Source of the DNA: Arthrobacter sp.
GTDB taxonomy: Bacteria; Actinomycetota; Actinomycetes; Actinomycetales; Micrococcaceae
Assembly: GCA_023264815.1 (NCBI GenBank)
Contig: JAHFUZ010000003.1
Span: 177,970 to 241,969, forward strand
Direction: 5' to 3'
Length of the DNA: 64,000 nt
Both the position numbers and the translations under genes were made by a program. The notes beneath the pieces were generated by a model. The model was not told the origin of the DNA. It did no database searches and saw only the letters and a program-made list of their open reading frames with translations. Below, one piece after another: positions 47,893 to 56,823 of the stretch (within the stretch, counting starts at the first letter, position 1; each line of letters starts with the position of its first letter).

Positions 47893-48576
47893 ATGCCCGA
47901 TCTTCCATCGCGCCGCGAACTCAACAAGGCCGCCACCCGCCAGGCCATCACCGATGCTTCCCTGACCCTGCTGCGAGGCAAGGGCCCGGGGAACTTCACG
48001 GTGGAGGACATTGCCGAGGCGGCAGGCATTTCGCGGCGGACCTTCTTCAATTACTTCAGCAGCATCGAGGCCGCCCTCGCCTCCGTCACGCATGGATTCC
48101 TGGACAGTGCCCTGCAGCAGTTCCGGCAGCGTCCCGCCGATGAGCCCATCCTGGAGTCCGCGCGCGCCGCGCTGATGCAACTGGCTGACCCCATGACGGT
48201 GTCCCCGCTGGCCGAGCTCTTCACCCTGACCCAGCAGAACGCGCTCCTGTCCCGCTCCGAACTCGAAGCCTGGGACCACTGCACCGAGCAGATCATCAGT
48301 GCGGCCCGGGAACGCTTCGCGGGAACCCCGGGCGCGGCCATTGACGAGCTGTACCTGCACGCACTCGCCGGCTCCGTCATCTCCTGCGGCAAGGCAGCCA
48401 TGGACGTGTGGTTCGCCCGGTGCGGCGCCGACCTCTCCCCCGCTTCCCTGGCCATCCTGCGCCAGCTCCTGATTGATGCCATGGGCCATCTGGGCTCGGG
48501 CTTCGGCAATCCACCCGTCCCGGCCACGGCCTCATCCGCAACCGACGCCCCCACCCTCCTCAAAGAACGGCTCTGA
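47893..48576 (+). CDS. TetR/AcrR family transcriptional regulator
   Basis: A 227-aa TetR-type repressor. The N-terminal helix-turn-helix reads FTVEDIAEAAGISRRTFFNYF (about residues 36-56), and the remaining helices form the ligand-binding domain. The message begins at or near the ATG. It probably represses itself and the MMPL exporter that follows 1 nt after its stop, a common drug-sensing arrangement. The inducer is unknown. Confidence 0.93.
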   Translation: MPDLPSRRELNKAATRQAITDASLTLLRGKGPGNFTVEDIAEAAGISRRTFFNYFSSIEAALASVTHGFLDSALQQFRQRPADEPILESARAALMQLADPMTVSPLAELFTLTQQNALLSRSELEAWDHCTEQIISAARERFAGTPGAAIDELYLHALAGSVISCGKAAMDVWFARCGADLSPASLAILRQLLIDAMGHLGSGFGNPPVPATASSATDAPTLLKERL

Positions 48577-48577
48577 C

Positions 48578-51103
48578 ATGGCCCTGCTGCTCTACCGCCT
48601 CGGCAAGTTCTCCTACCGCCACCGCTGGCTGGTCATCTCCCTCTGGCTCGCCGTCCTGGTGGCTGTGGGCGGCTCGGCTGCCGCCTTCCACGGCACGCTG
48701 TCCAACAACTTCCAGATTCCCGGCACCGAAACCCAGCGCATCGCGGACAAGCTGAAGGAGGAGCTGCCTGCGGCGTCCGGAGGCTCCGCCACCATCGTTT
48801 TCGAGGCCCCCGCCGGCGGCTTCACGGATGAGGGCCGCGCGGCAGTCACGGCCGCCCTCACCAAGCTGAAGGACCTGCCGGACGTCAAGGCCACCACCGA
48901 TCCGTTCGCCACCCAGGCCCAGCTGGACCAGGCCGGACAGGCCATCAGCGACGGCGGGCAGCAGCTCGCGGCGGGCCAGGCACGTCTCGATGCGTCCCAG
49001 GCAGAACTCGACGCCGGAGCAGCACAGCTCAGTGCCGCCGAGCAGCAGCTCGCCGCCGCAGGAGCGCCGGCTGCCGTGATCGAAGCCCAGCTGGGCCAGC
49101 AGAAGGCCGCATTGGCCCAGGGCCAGGCCCAGCTGGCCGTGGGCAGGCAGGAACTCGAGGCCGCCAAGGCCAAGCTGGAGCTCGGCAAACGCCAGGCCGA
49201 AGCCTCCGCAGGAATCCGGTTCGTTTCGGCGGACGGCCAGGCCGCCGTGGCCCAGGTGCAGTTCACCACCTCCATCAACGCCCTCACCCCCGCTGTGCGC
49301 CAGCAGGTGCAGGACATCGCCCATGAGACGTCCTCCGCCGGCGTGACGGCACTGGCCAGCAAGGAGATCACCGAGGACATCTCGGAGCTGTTCGGAACTG
49401 CCGAAATCATCGGCATCGCCGTGGCCGCCCTGGTCCTGATCCTGATGCTCGGCACCCTCATTGCTGCCGGGCTGCCGCTCCTGATGGCCATCATCGGCGT
49501 CGGGGTCGGCGTAGGCATCACCTTCGCCCTGTCCGGGGCGTTCGAGATGAGTTCCATCTCCCCCATGCTCGCCCTGATGCTTGGCCTGGCCGTGGGCATC
49601 GACTATTCGCTCTTCATCGTCAACCGGCACCGGACCCAGCTCCTCGCCGGCATGGACGCGGAGGAATCCGTGGCCCGCGCCACCGGAACGTCGGGCAACG
49701 CTGTGCTTTTCGCCGGGCTGACCGTCATCATCGCCCTGGCCGCCCTGGTGGTCCCGGGCCTGCCGTTCCTGAGCGTGATGGGCCTGGCGGCCGCCGGCAC
49801 CGTGGCGGTGGCCGTCCTGGTGGCACTGACCCTCACGCCCGCCATGCTGTCCCTGATCGGGCGGCGCATCATCTCCCGGCGGGCGTGGGCCAAAGCCGAG
49901 GCCCACAACGCCGAGGCCGGCCACGAGGCGGCCGACCAGGCCAAGGACGAGGCGAAGAGCACCCGCGGCTGGGGCGGCCTGGTGACCAGGCACCCCGTCG
50001 TCGCGCTTGTCGCCGGCGTGCTGCTGCTGGGCACGCTGGCCCTGCCGGCGGCCCAGCTGCAGCTCGCCCTCCCCGACGGCGGCTCGGAACCGGTCGATTC
50101 CGAGGCATACCAGGCATACGACGTGACGGCCCGCAGCTTCGGCGAGGGCGTCACCGGCCCCATCGTGGTGGTGGGCGAGTTCCCCGCCGGCCTGGACGAG
50201 GCCGGCGCCCGGGAACTGCAATATGACGTCGCTGACCTGATCCGCGGCGTGGACAACGTGGTGGCCGCCGTTCCGGTGGCCCTGAGCGATGACCGCCGCA
50301 CCGCAGTCTTCCAGGTCATCCCGGAGGAAGGCCCCGCCAAGGCAGGCACCGTCCAGGTGGTCCGTGAGCTTCGTGAACGCGGCACGCAGATCCAGTCAGA
50401 AACCGGCGTCACCATCGGACTGACCGGCCAGACGGCCGGCAACATCGATGTGTCCACCAAACTGGGCGACGCCCTGCCGCCCTACCTGGCGATCGTCGTC
50501 GGGCTTTCCCTGATCCTGCTGCTGCTGGTGTTCCGCTCCATCGTGGTTCCGCTGCTGGCCACCGGCGGCTTCCTGCTCTCACTCGCAGCGGCCTTCGGCC
50601 TCGTGGTGGCTGTCTACCAGTGGGGCTGGCTGGGTTCCGTGTTCGACGTCGCCAACCCCGGTGCCGTGCTGAGCTTCCTGCCGATCATCCTGATCGGGGT
50701 GCTGTTCGGCCTGGCCATGGACTACCAGGTGTTTATCGCCTCAGGCATGCGTGAGGCGTTCATGCACGGCGCGCCGGCCAGGAAGGCCGTCCGGATCGGC
50801 TTCAGCCACGCCGGTGCGGTGGTGACCGCCGCTGCCATCATCATGGTCAGCGTGTTCGCCGGCTTTATCTTCAGCCACCTGACCATGGTCCGCCCGCTGG
50901 GCTTCGCCATGGCGTTCGGTGTGCTGCTGGATGCCTTTGTGGTCCGGATGACCATTGTGCCGGCCGTGATGTACCTGCTCGGCGAAAAGACCTGGTGGCT
51001 GCCGAAGTGGCTGGACCGGATCCTGCCGGACGTGGACGTGGAGGGCGCCAGGCTGGAACGTGCGGGCAACGCACCGCTGAAGGCCGCCGCCCCGGTCCGT
51101 TAG
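48578..51103 (+). CDS. MMPL family RND-type exporter
   Basis: An 841-aa integral membrane transporter of the MMPL/RND class. The first helix (about 16-36) is followed by a large periplasmic-side domain containing a long Ala/Gln-rich coiled coil (about 130-215, with QLDQAGQ and QAELDAGAAQL heptads). Two sets of six-helix bundles contain GIDYSLFIVNRHR and the second-half GLAMDYQVFIASGMREA, which carry the proton-relay Asp residues. Such proteins export lipids, siderophores or drugs. The upstream TetR points to inducible efflux. ATG 48578 was chosen because it follows the TetR stop by 1 nt and matches the family N-terminus. Confidence 0.92.
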   Translation: MALLLYRLGKFSYRHRWLVISLWLAVLVAVGGSAAAFHGTLSNNFQIPGTETQRIADKLKEELPAASGGSATIVFEAPAGGFTDEGRAAVTAALTKLKDLPDVKATTDPFATQAQLDQAGQAISDGGQQLAAGQARLDASQAELDAGAAQLSAAEQQLAAAGAPAAVIEAQLGQQKAALAQGQAQLAVGRQELEAAKAKLELGKRQAEASAGIRFVSADGQAAVAQVQFTTSINALTPAVRQQVQDIAHETSSAGVTALASKEITEDISELFGTAEIIGIAVAALVLILMLGTLIAAGLPLLMAIIGVGVGVGITFALSGAFEMSSISPMLALMLGLAVGIDYSLFIVNRHRTQLLAGMDAEESVARATGTSGNAVLFAGLTVIIALAALVVPGLPFLSVMGLAAAGTVAVAVLVALTLTPAMLSLIGRRIISRRAWAKAEAHNAEAGHEAADQAKDEAKSTRGWGGLVTRHPVVALVAGVLLLGTLALPAAQLQLALPDGGSEPVDSEAYQAYDVTARSFGEGVTGPIVVVGEFPAGLDEAGARELQYDVADLIRGVDNVVAAVPVALSDDRRTAVFQVIPEEGPAKAGTVQVVRELRERGTQIQSETGVTIGLTGQTAGNIDVSTKLGDALPPYLAIVVGLSLILLLLVFRSIVVPLLATGGFLLSLAAAFGLVVAVYQWGWLGSVFDVANPGAVLSFLPIILIGVLFGLAMDYQVFIASGMREAFMHGAPARKAVRIGFSHAGAVVTAAAIIMVSVFAGFIFSHLTMVRPLGFAMAFGVLLDAFVVRMTIVPAVMYLLGEKTWWLPKWLDRILPDVDVEGARLERAGNAPLKAAAPVR

Positions 51104-51112
51104 GCTGAATCC
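51101..51112 (+). promoter_or_regulatory. -10 box for a leaderless maf transcript
   Basis: TAGGCT (51101-51106), overlapping the exporter stop codon, then 6 nt and the GTG at 51113. Confidence 0.5.
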
Positions 51113-51814
51113 GTGACCCGATTGATCCTGGCTTCGCAGTCCCCCGCCCGCACCAAACTCCTGGCCGACGCCGGCATCCGGCACTCCGTGCTGGTCTCAG
51201 ACGTTGATGAGGACGCGGTCCAGGCCCGGTACGGGGTCACGGATCCGCACGATACCGCGCTGCTGCTGGCCCGCGCCAAGGCGGAAGCCGTGGCGGCATT
51301 GCCGGAAGCGGAGGGCGCGCTGGTCATTGGCTGCGACTCGGTGTTTGAGTTCGACGGCGAAGCGCACGGGAAGCCGTATACCGCCATCATCGCCCGCGAA
51401 CGGATGCTCCGGATGAGCGGCGGCAGCGGAGTGCTGCACACCGGGCACTGGCTCGTGGACTGCCGCCCGGTGGCGGCGGATGTGGAAACCGACGACGAGG
51501 ACCCGGAGGATTCCGCGGACAGCGGGACGGACGACGGCGGCGCAACGGCGCCGGGGTCCGGCGCCACGCTCGGGGCGGTCACCTCCGCCGAGGTCCACTT
51601 CACGGAGATGGACGCGGAGGAAATCGACGCCTACATTGCCACCGGCGAGCCGCTGCACTGCGCCGGCTCCTTCACCATCGACGGCTTTGGCGGGGCCTTC
51701 ATCCGGAAGGTGGACGGGGACCCGCACACCGTCGTCGGGCTTTCAATCTCTACACTGCGGAGCCTCCTTGCCCAGGCGAACGTGCGCATTACGGAGCTTT
51801 GGCCCGCGCAATAA
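51113..51814 (+). CDS. Maf family nucleotide pyrophosphatase
   Basis: A 233-aa Maf/HAM1-superfamily house-cleaning pyrophosphatase that hydrolyses non-canonical or pyrimidine nucleoside triphosphates. Motifs: LILASQSPARTKLL at the N-terminus, the VIGCDSVFEFDG metal/nucleotide loop, and GKPYTAIIARERML. An acidic Asp/Glu/Gly insertion at about 125-155 (TDDEDPEDSADSGTDD) makes it longer than the usual 190-200 aa. The C-terminal IDGFGGAFI segment is intact. The gene is a standard neighbour of accA in actinobacteria. Confidence 0.92.
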   Translation: MTRLILASQSPARTKLLADAGIRHSVLVSDVDEDAVQARYGVTDPHDTALLLARAKAEAVAALPEAEGALVIGCDSVFEFDGEAHGKPYTAIIARERMLRMSGGSGVLHTGHWLVDCRPVAADVETDDEDPEDSADSGTDDGGATAPGSGATLGAVTSAEVHFTEMDAEEIDAYIATGEPLHCAGSFTIDGFGGAFIRKVDGDPHTVVGLSISTLRSLLAQANVRITELWPAQ

Positions 51815-51834
51815 TCGACTCGATTCCTCGGCCA

Positions 51835-51853
51835 TTTGTAGGTTCCCTACAAA
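51835..51853 (+). promoter_or_regulatory. Shared acc operator, copy 2 (upstream of accA)
   Basis: TTTGTAGGTTCCCTACAAA: 8-bp arms around a 3-nt centre, 90 nt upstream of the accA start codon. It shares TTGTAGGTTNNCTACA with the site upstream of accD at 41795. Candidate -10 boxes follow at 51885-51890 (TAAGAT) and 51914-51919 (TAGGCT). Confidence 0.55.
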
Positions 51854-51913
51854 GCCGTGGCGGTTTACACGCGGAATCCGCAAGTAAGATCGGCGGAACC
51901 CTCAAAATCGCGC

Positions 51914-51919
51914 TAGGCT
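51914..51919 (+). promoter_or_regulatory. Candidate -10 box for accA
   Basis: TAGGCT, 24 nt before the TTG start. Transcription would begin near 51926, leaving a short leader that contains AAGGAG at 51933-51938. Confidence 0.4.
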
Positions 51920-51943
51920 CCCTGAAGGAAAGAAGGAGACGCC

Positions 51944-53755
51944 TTGTCAGCAATTTTGGAGCAGTCCGCAAGTCCCGTGCAGTCGAACCTCACCAAGGTG
52001 CTGATCGCCAACCGCGGCGAAATCGCAGTACGGATCATCCGCGCGGCACGTGATGAAGGCCTTGCCTCCGTGGCTGTCTACGCCGACCCCGACCGTGACG
52101 CGCTGCATGTGCGGCTCGCTGACGAGGCCTACTCCCTGGGCGGCAACACCGCCGCAGAGTCCTACCTGGTGATGGACAAGATCATCGATGCCGCCCGCCA
52201 GTCCGGCGCCGACGCCATCCACCCCGGGTACGGGTTCCTGGCCGAAAACGCCGAGTTCGCCGCCAAGGTCATCGACGCCGGCATCACGTGGATCGGGCCC
52301 TCCCCCAAGGCCATTTCCGCCCTCGGAGACAAGGTCCAGGCACGCCACATCGCCGAGAAGGTGGGCGCGCCCCAGGTTCCCGGCACCGCCGATCCGGTGC
52401 AGTCAGCCGAGGAAATCCTCGAATTCGTTGACAAGTTCGGCCTGCCCGTGGCCATCAAGGCTGCCTTCGGAGGTGGCGGCCGCGGCATCAAGGTGGCCCG
52501 CACCCGCGAGGAAATCCCCGAACTGTTCGAATCCGCCGTCCGAGAAGCCACCGCAGCCTTCGGCCGCGGCGAATGCTTCATCGAACGCTTCCTGGACGCC
52601 CCGCGCCACGTCGAAACCCAATGCCTCGCGGACGCCCACGGCAACGTGGTGGTGGTGTCCACCCGCGACTGCTCCCTGCAGCGCCGCAACCAGAAGCTCG
52701 TCGAAGAAGCCCCGGCCCCCTTCCTCACCGAAGAGCAGAACCGCCGCCTCTATGAGTCCTCCAAGGCCATCCTGAAGGAAGCCGGCTACCTCGGCGCAGG
52801 CACCTGCGAATTCCTGGTGGGCCAGGACGGCACCATCTCCTTCCTCGAGGTCAACACGCGCCTGCAGGTGGAGCACTGCGTTTCCGAAGAGGTCACCGGC
52901 ATCGACCTGGTCCGCGAACAGTTCCGGCTGGCCCGTGGCGAGGAACTGGGCTACGGCGACCCCGAAGTCCGCGGCCACTCCATCGAATTCCGCATCACCG
53001 GCGAGGACCCGGGCCGTAACTTCATGCCTGCCCCGGGAACCATCGCAACGCTGAAGAACCCCACCGGCCCCGGTATCCGCATTGACTCCGGCGTTGAGGA
53101 GGGCGATGTCATCAGCGGCAACTTCGACTCGATGCTCTCCAAGCTGATCGTCACCGGCGCCACCCGGGACCAGGCCCTGCAGCGCTCCCGCCGTGCCCTC
53201 GAAGAGATGGTGGTGGAAGGCATTCCCACGGTCATCCCCTTCGACCTTGCCGTGGTCAGCAACCCCGATTTCGCCCCCGCCGATGGCCCGTTCAAGGTCC
53301 ACACCCGCTGGATCGAAACAGAATTCGTCAACAACCTGCCGGCCTGGACGCCAAACGGAACCGACGCGGCAGCCGAAGACGCCGGAGAGCGCCAGCGGGT
53401 AGTGGTCGAGGTGGGCGGCAAACGCCTTGAGGTGGTCCTGCCGGCATCCCTGGGTTCCCTGGGCACCGGTACCGGCGGCACGAAGTCCAGCAAGTCCAAG
53501 AAGCGCCTCCGGTCCGGCGGCGCGGGTGCGGCCGCCACGGGCAATTCCCTGACGTCCCCCATGCAGGGAACCATCGTCAAGGTGGCCGTGGCCAACGGCG
53601 ATGTAGTTGCCGAGGGCGACCTGGTGGTGGTGCTGGAGGCCATGAAGATGGAGCAGCCCCTGACGGCGCACCGTTCAGGGACCATCACCGGCCTTGTTGC
53701 GGCGGCCGGTGAGACAGTTTCTGCCGGCGCCGTCATCGCCACGATCGAAGACTAG
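51944..53755 (+). CDS. accA: Acyl-CoA carboxylase alpha subunit (biotin carboxylase + BCCP)
   Basis: A 603-aa fusion of biotin carboxylase and biotin carboxyl carrier protein, the ATP- and bicarbonate-dependent half of acyl-CoA carboxylase, equivalent to AccA3/AccBC. The biotin carboxylase begins [18 protein letters not shown]; the ATP-grasp Gly loop is [11 protein letters not shown] and the active site [16 protein letters not shown]. The C-terminal biotinyl domain carries EAMKMEQP with biotinylated Lys568. A basic Ser/Lys/Gly linker (about 495-525) joins the domains. TTG start, supported by AAGGAG 5 nt upstream. It works with AccD and AccE encoded 8 kb away and with BirA. Confidence 0.95.
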   Translation: MSAILEQSASPVQSNLTKVLIANRGEIAVRIIRAARDEGLASVAVYADPDRDALHVRLADEAYSLGGNTAAESYLVMDKIIDAARQSGADAIHPGYGFLAENAEFAAKVIDAGITWIGPSPKAISALGDKVQARHIAEKVGAPQVPGTADPVQSAEEILEFVDKFGLPVAIKAAFGGGGRGIKVARTREEIPELFESAVREATAAFGRGECFIERFLDAPRHVETQCLADAHGNVVVVSTRDCSLQRRNQKLVEEAPAPFLTEEQNRRLYESSKAILKEAGYLGAGTCEFLVGQDGTISFLEVNTRLQVEHCVSEEVTGIDLVREQFRLARGEELGYGDPEVRGHSIEFRITGEDPGRNFMPAPGTIATLKNPTGPGIRIDSGVEEGDVISGNFDSMLSKLIVTGATRDQALQRSRRALEEMVVEGIPTVIPFDLAVVSNPDFAPADGPFKVHTRWIETEFVNNLPAWTPNGTDAAAEDAGERQRVVVEVGGKRLEVVLPASLGSLGTGTGGTKSSKSKKRLRSGGAGAAATGNSLTSPMQGTIVKVAVANGDVVAEGDLVVVLEAMKMEQPLTAHRSGTITGLVAAAGETVSAGAVIATIED

Positions 53756-53774
53756 ACCCCGCCGGAGGAACCCC

Positions 53775-54227
53775 ATGATCGCACCCAGTTTCGACGAAGA
53801 AGTTGACCGCTACCACCTGGCGGTTCCGGAAATCACCCGGGGCAATCCCGGGCCGGTCAAGGACCTGTATTCACGGCTGGACGACGTCACCCTGGCCAAT
53901 CCCTTCGGCGGCATTGCCCGGGGCTGGGCGCAGGTGGAGGCGCGCCTGGACCAGGCATCCAGGCAGTTCCATGAAGGCGAGATGCTGGGCTTCGACACCA
54001 TCACCTCCTACACGGCACGCGACACCGCCTACCTCGTGGAGACCGAGCACTTCAGGGCCCGCCTGGAAGGTGCATCGCTCAGCGAGGAGTTTGCGCTCCG
54101 GGTGACCAGCGTCTTCCGCCGCGAGGAGGGCTACTGGAAGCTGGTGCACCGTCACGCCGATCCGGCCGCGCGGCCGCAGTCCCGCCGGTCGCTGGCCCAG
54201 ACCGCCCCGGAGGCACCGGCGTCCTGA
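53775..54227 (+). CDS. NTF2-like / SnoaL-type DUF4440 family protein
   Basis: A 150-aa small alpha+beta barrel protein. N-terminal helices (DEEVDRYHLAVPEI) lead into strands FGGIARGWAQVEARLD and DTAYLVETEHFRARL, ending VFRREEGYWKLVHRHAD, the typical NTF2-like ending. Such proteins are scaffold or hydrolase/isomerase folds of unknown substrate. ATG 53775 has GGAGGAA 4 nt upstream. It follows accA by 19 nt and might be cotranscribed with it. Confidence 0.82.
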   Translation: MIAPSFDEEVDRYHLAVPEITRGNPGPVKDLYSRLDDVTLANPFGGIARGWAQVEARLDQASRQFHEGEMLGFDTITSYTARDTAYLVETEHFRARLEGASLSEEFALRVTSVFRREEGYWKLVHRHADPAARPQSRRSLAQTAPEAPAS

Positions 54228-54268
54228 CTGCTCTGGCGCAGAGATGTGGCCACAGGCACACTTAGCGT

Positions 54269-55000
54269 GTGAAGCCTTTCCTGCTCCTGGCCTCCCGGGC
54301 TGAAGACGCCGCCGCCGAGGATGAATACGCCGCCTACCTGAGGTACGGCGGGCTGACACCGGAGCAGCTGCGGCGCATCCGGCTGGAGGCCGCTCCCCTG
54401 CCGGATCTGGACCTTTCCATGTACTCGGGCGTGATCGTGGGCGGCAGCCCCTTCACCTCCAGTGACCCGCCGGATCATAAAAGTCCCACCCAGCACCGTG
54501 TGGAGCGCGAGCTCGCCGGGCTGCTGGACAGGATCGTGGAGCAGGACTTCCCGTTCCTCGGCGCCTGCTACGGCGTAGGCACGCTGGGCACACACCAGGG
54601 CGCCGTGATCGACAGGACATTCGGCGAACCCCTGGGCGGGGTGGAGATCGAACTGACGGACGCGGGCGCAGCGGACCCCGTCCTGCGCGGGATGCCTCGC
54701 CGGTTCACCGCCTTCACTGGCCACAAGGAAGCCTGCACCACCTTGCCCGCGCATGCGGTGTTGCTCGCCTCCTCCCAGAGGTGCCCGGTCCAGATGTTCC
54801 GGATCAGGCAGAACCTGTACGCCACCCAGTTCCACCCCGAGCTGGATGTTGACGGCCTGGTCACCCGCATCGACATCTACCGCCACGCCGGGTACTTCCC
54901 GCCCGAGTCCGCCGAGGAGCTTATGGAGGCGGCCCGCCGGTTCACCGTCACGGAGCCCATGACCATCCTGAAGAACTTCGTGGCCCGCTACGCAACCTGA
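54269..55000 (+). CDS. Class I glutamine amidotransferase-like protein
   Basis: A 243-aa GATase1 domain protein resembling the glutaminase part of GMP synthase but without a synthetase domain. The nucleophile Cys sits in FLGACYGVGTLG, and the catalytic His is in TQFHPELD (about residue 190). It lacks the standard GICYGxQ spelling (ACYGVGTLG), so glutamine hydrolysis should be checked. Many such stand-alone proteins are annotated as putative GMP synthase-like amidotransferases. Start GTG 54269; an in-frame alternative is not evident. A hairpin follows the gene. Confidence 0.85.
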   Translation: MKPFLLLASRAEDAAAEDEYAAYLRYGGLTPEQLRRIRLEAAPLPDLDLSMYSGVIVGGSPFTSSDPPDHKSPTQHRVERELAGLLDRIVEQDFPFLGACYGVGTLGTHQGAVIDRTFGEPLGGVEIELTDAGAADPVLRGMPRRFTAFTGHKEACTTLPAHAVLLASSQRCPVQMFRIRQNLYATQFHPELDVDGLVTRIDIYRHAGYFPPESAEELMEAARRFTVTEPMTILKNFVARYAT

Positions 55001-55069
55001 GCCCGCGCACCTGCGGTGGGGCGCCGCCGTCGTGCTTTCCTGCCCGGTTGCCCTGCGCCGGACGCAGGA

Positions 55070-55112
55070 ATGCCCGGCGTGCGCCCCGGAAAACGGGAAA
55101 CACGCCGGGCAT
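55070..55112. terminator. Hairpin between convergent amidotransferase and MHS transporter genes
   Basis: Perfect 12-bp arms ATGCCCGGCGTG (55070-55081) and CACGCCGGGCAT (55101-55112) around a 19-nt loop that can form a small inner stem (CCCG/CGGG). Confidence 0.7.
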
Positions 55113-55137
55113 CACCGGCAGGAAGCGGGCTGGAACG

Positions 55138-56550
55138 TCAGGCTACGTTGTTCTCGTAGTCCGTGTCCTTGGTTTCCTTGCTGACGAACAGTGCGAACAG
55201 TGTCAGCACCGACATCACGGTGAGGTAGACGCCCACCAGCACGGGGCTGCCCTTGGCCATCTCCCACAGCCAGACAGCGATGAACGGTGCCACCGCGGCG
55301 CCCAGGATGCTGGAGAAGTTGTAGCTGATGGCAGAACCGGTGTACCGGACGTTGGTGGGGAAAAGCTCCGGCAGAATCGCGCCCATGGGGCCGAAAGTCA
55401 GTCCCATCAGCGAGAAGCCGAGGACCAGCAGGGCCATGGTGCCCACAAAGCCGCCGCTGAAGAGCGGGACCCACAGCAGGCCGAACACGAAGATGCCGGC
55501 GGTCACGGCCAGCAGCATCTTGCGGCGGCCATACTTCTCGGCGAGCGGCCCGGAGACCAGGGTGAAGATGCCAAAGAAGACGACGCCGGCAATCAGCATC
55601 CAGAGGAAGTCGTTGCGGGCGAATCCCAGGCCGGGAACGAACGCAGCGGCCGCGGCTTCGGTCATCGGCTTGCCGGCCTTCTCAGCTGCTGCCTTGGCCG
55701 CGTCCAGGCTGGAGGCACGGGTGCCGTAGGTCAGCGTGAACGTGGTCATCAGGTAGAACAGCACGTAGGTGGCGAGCATGATGAACGTGCCCAGGATGAG
55801 CTGGCGCCAGCTGGTCTTGAAGACGCGGGCCAGCGGAAGCTTGGCCACCTCCTTGGATTCGAGCACCTTGGTGAAGGCGGGCGTTTCAATCAGCTTCAGG
55901 CGGACGTAGAGGCCGATGATGACCATGACGGCACTGACCAGGAACGGCACGCGCCAGCCCCAGGCCATAAAATCGGCCGGCGACAGGGCGTAGCTGAACA
56001 CCAGGAAGATCACGTTCGCGATGATGAAGCCGATGGGTGCACCAAGCTGCGGGAATGTGCCGTAGATGGCGCGCTTGTTGGCGGGGGCGTTCTCGGTGGC
56101 CAGGAGGGCCGCGCCGCTCCACTCGCCGCCGAGGGCCAGGCCCTGGGCGAACCGCATCACCACCAGGAGGGCAGGAGCCCAGAACCCCCAGCCTGGCACG
56201 AGCGCCGTGGGCAGGCAGCCAATCAGGAAGGTGGCAATGCCCATGGTCAGCAGCGAGGCCACCAGGGTGCCCTTGCGGCCAAACTTGTCACCGAAGTGGC
56301 CAAAGACGATGGATCCCAGCGGCCGGGCAATAAACGCCACGCCGAACACGGCGAAGGAGCTCAGCAGCTGCGTCGTCTCGTTCTGGTTGGGGAAGAACAG
56401 TGCCGGGAAGACCAGCACAGCGGCCGTCGCGTAGACGTAGAAATCGTAGAACTCAACCGTGGTGCCGATCAGGCTGGCCACAATCACGCGGCCGCGGGAG
56501 TTCACCGCCTTGGGCGATCCGGGCTCCGCGATGGTTTGTGTGGATGACAT
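55138..56550 (-). CDS. MFS transporter, metabolite:H+ symporter (MHS) family
   Basis: A 470-aa, 12-helix major facilitator of the MHS group (related to ShiA, KgtP and ProP). Signature segments: GSIVFGHFGDKFGRKGTLV (loop 2-3), RFAQGLALGGEWSGAALL in helix 4 and GPLAEKYGRRKMLL in the second half. Substrates in this family include shikimate, dicarboxylates, proline and aromatic acids; the sequence does not identify which. An extra segment (SLDAAKAAAEKAGKP) lies in the central loop region. It diverges from the nitrate operon. Weak SD (GAAAG) upstream of the ATG. Confidence 0.9.
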   Translation of the reverse strand: MSSTQTIAEPGSPKAVNSRGRVIVASLIGTTVEFYDFYVYATAAVLVFPALFFPNQNETTQLLSSFAVFGVAFIARPLGSIVFGHFGDKFGRKGTLVASLLTMGIATFLIGCLPTALVPGWGFWAPALLVVMRFAQGLALGGEWSGAALLATENAPANKRAIYGTFPQLGAPIGFIIANVIFLVFSYALSPADFMAWGWRVPFLVSAVMVIIGLYVRLKLIETPAFTKVLESKEVAKLPLARVFKTSWRQLILGTFIMLATYVLFYLMTTFTLTYGTRASSLDAAKAAAEKAGKPMTEAAAAAFVPGLGFARNDFLWMLIAGVVFFGIFTLVSGPLAEKYGRRKMLLAVTAGIFVFGLLWVPLFSGGFVGTMALLVLGFSLMGLTFGPMGAILPELFPTNVRYTGSAISYNFSSILGAAVAPFIAVWLWEMAKGSPVLVGVYLTVMSVLTLFALFVSKETKDTDYENNVA

Positions 56551-56616
56551 AGAAACACTTTCATGAGAACCGGCCGGGCACGGGCATCCGCCCGGCGCGC
56601 GTTTAGTTAGAGTTCA

Positions 56617-56622
56617 ATATTA
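56617..56622 (-). promoter_or_regulatory. Candidate -10 box for the MHS transporter
   Basis: TAATAT on the minus strand (56622-56617), about 67 nt upstream of the ATG. Immediately upstream is CCATTGAATGG, an 11-nt symmetric element that could be an operator. No clear -35. Confidence 0.4.
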
Positions 56623-56737
56623 GTTCCCGCCATCCATTCAATGGACAAAAGGTCCAGCATGCGGACTAGTGGGCGGCGTCTCATTTCCGACCACTCTACG
56701 CCGCCTCACACCTCCGCCGGGGCCCAGATAGGCAAAT

Positions 56738-56782
56738 GTCACAGCGCGTTAACACACCGCGACCGTCCGCGAAACGCGCTGT
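56738..56782 (+). promoter_or_regulatory. Inverted-repeat control element upstream of the nitrate operon
   Basis: Perfect 10-bp arms ACAGCGCGTT (56741-56750) and AACGCGCTGT (56773-56782) enclose 22 nt that contain a second repeat CGCG-N6-CGCG. The same stretch also shows 5-mers GTCAC, TTAAC, CGACC and GAAAC spaced by 6 nt, which partly resemble a GlnR box. It lies 41 nt before the transporter start, either as an operator or a leader hairpin. Confidence 0.55.
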
Positions 56783-56823
56783 ACCTACCTTGGAAGGACA
56801 ACATCCCCAAGAGGAGGTACACC

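Noticed and set aside
54257..54268. CACACT-N6-GTG or TAGCGT as promoter of the amidotransferase gene.
   Set aside because: CACACT lacks the initial T and TAGCGT touches the GTG, so neither fits the leaderless rule used for the other genes.
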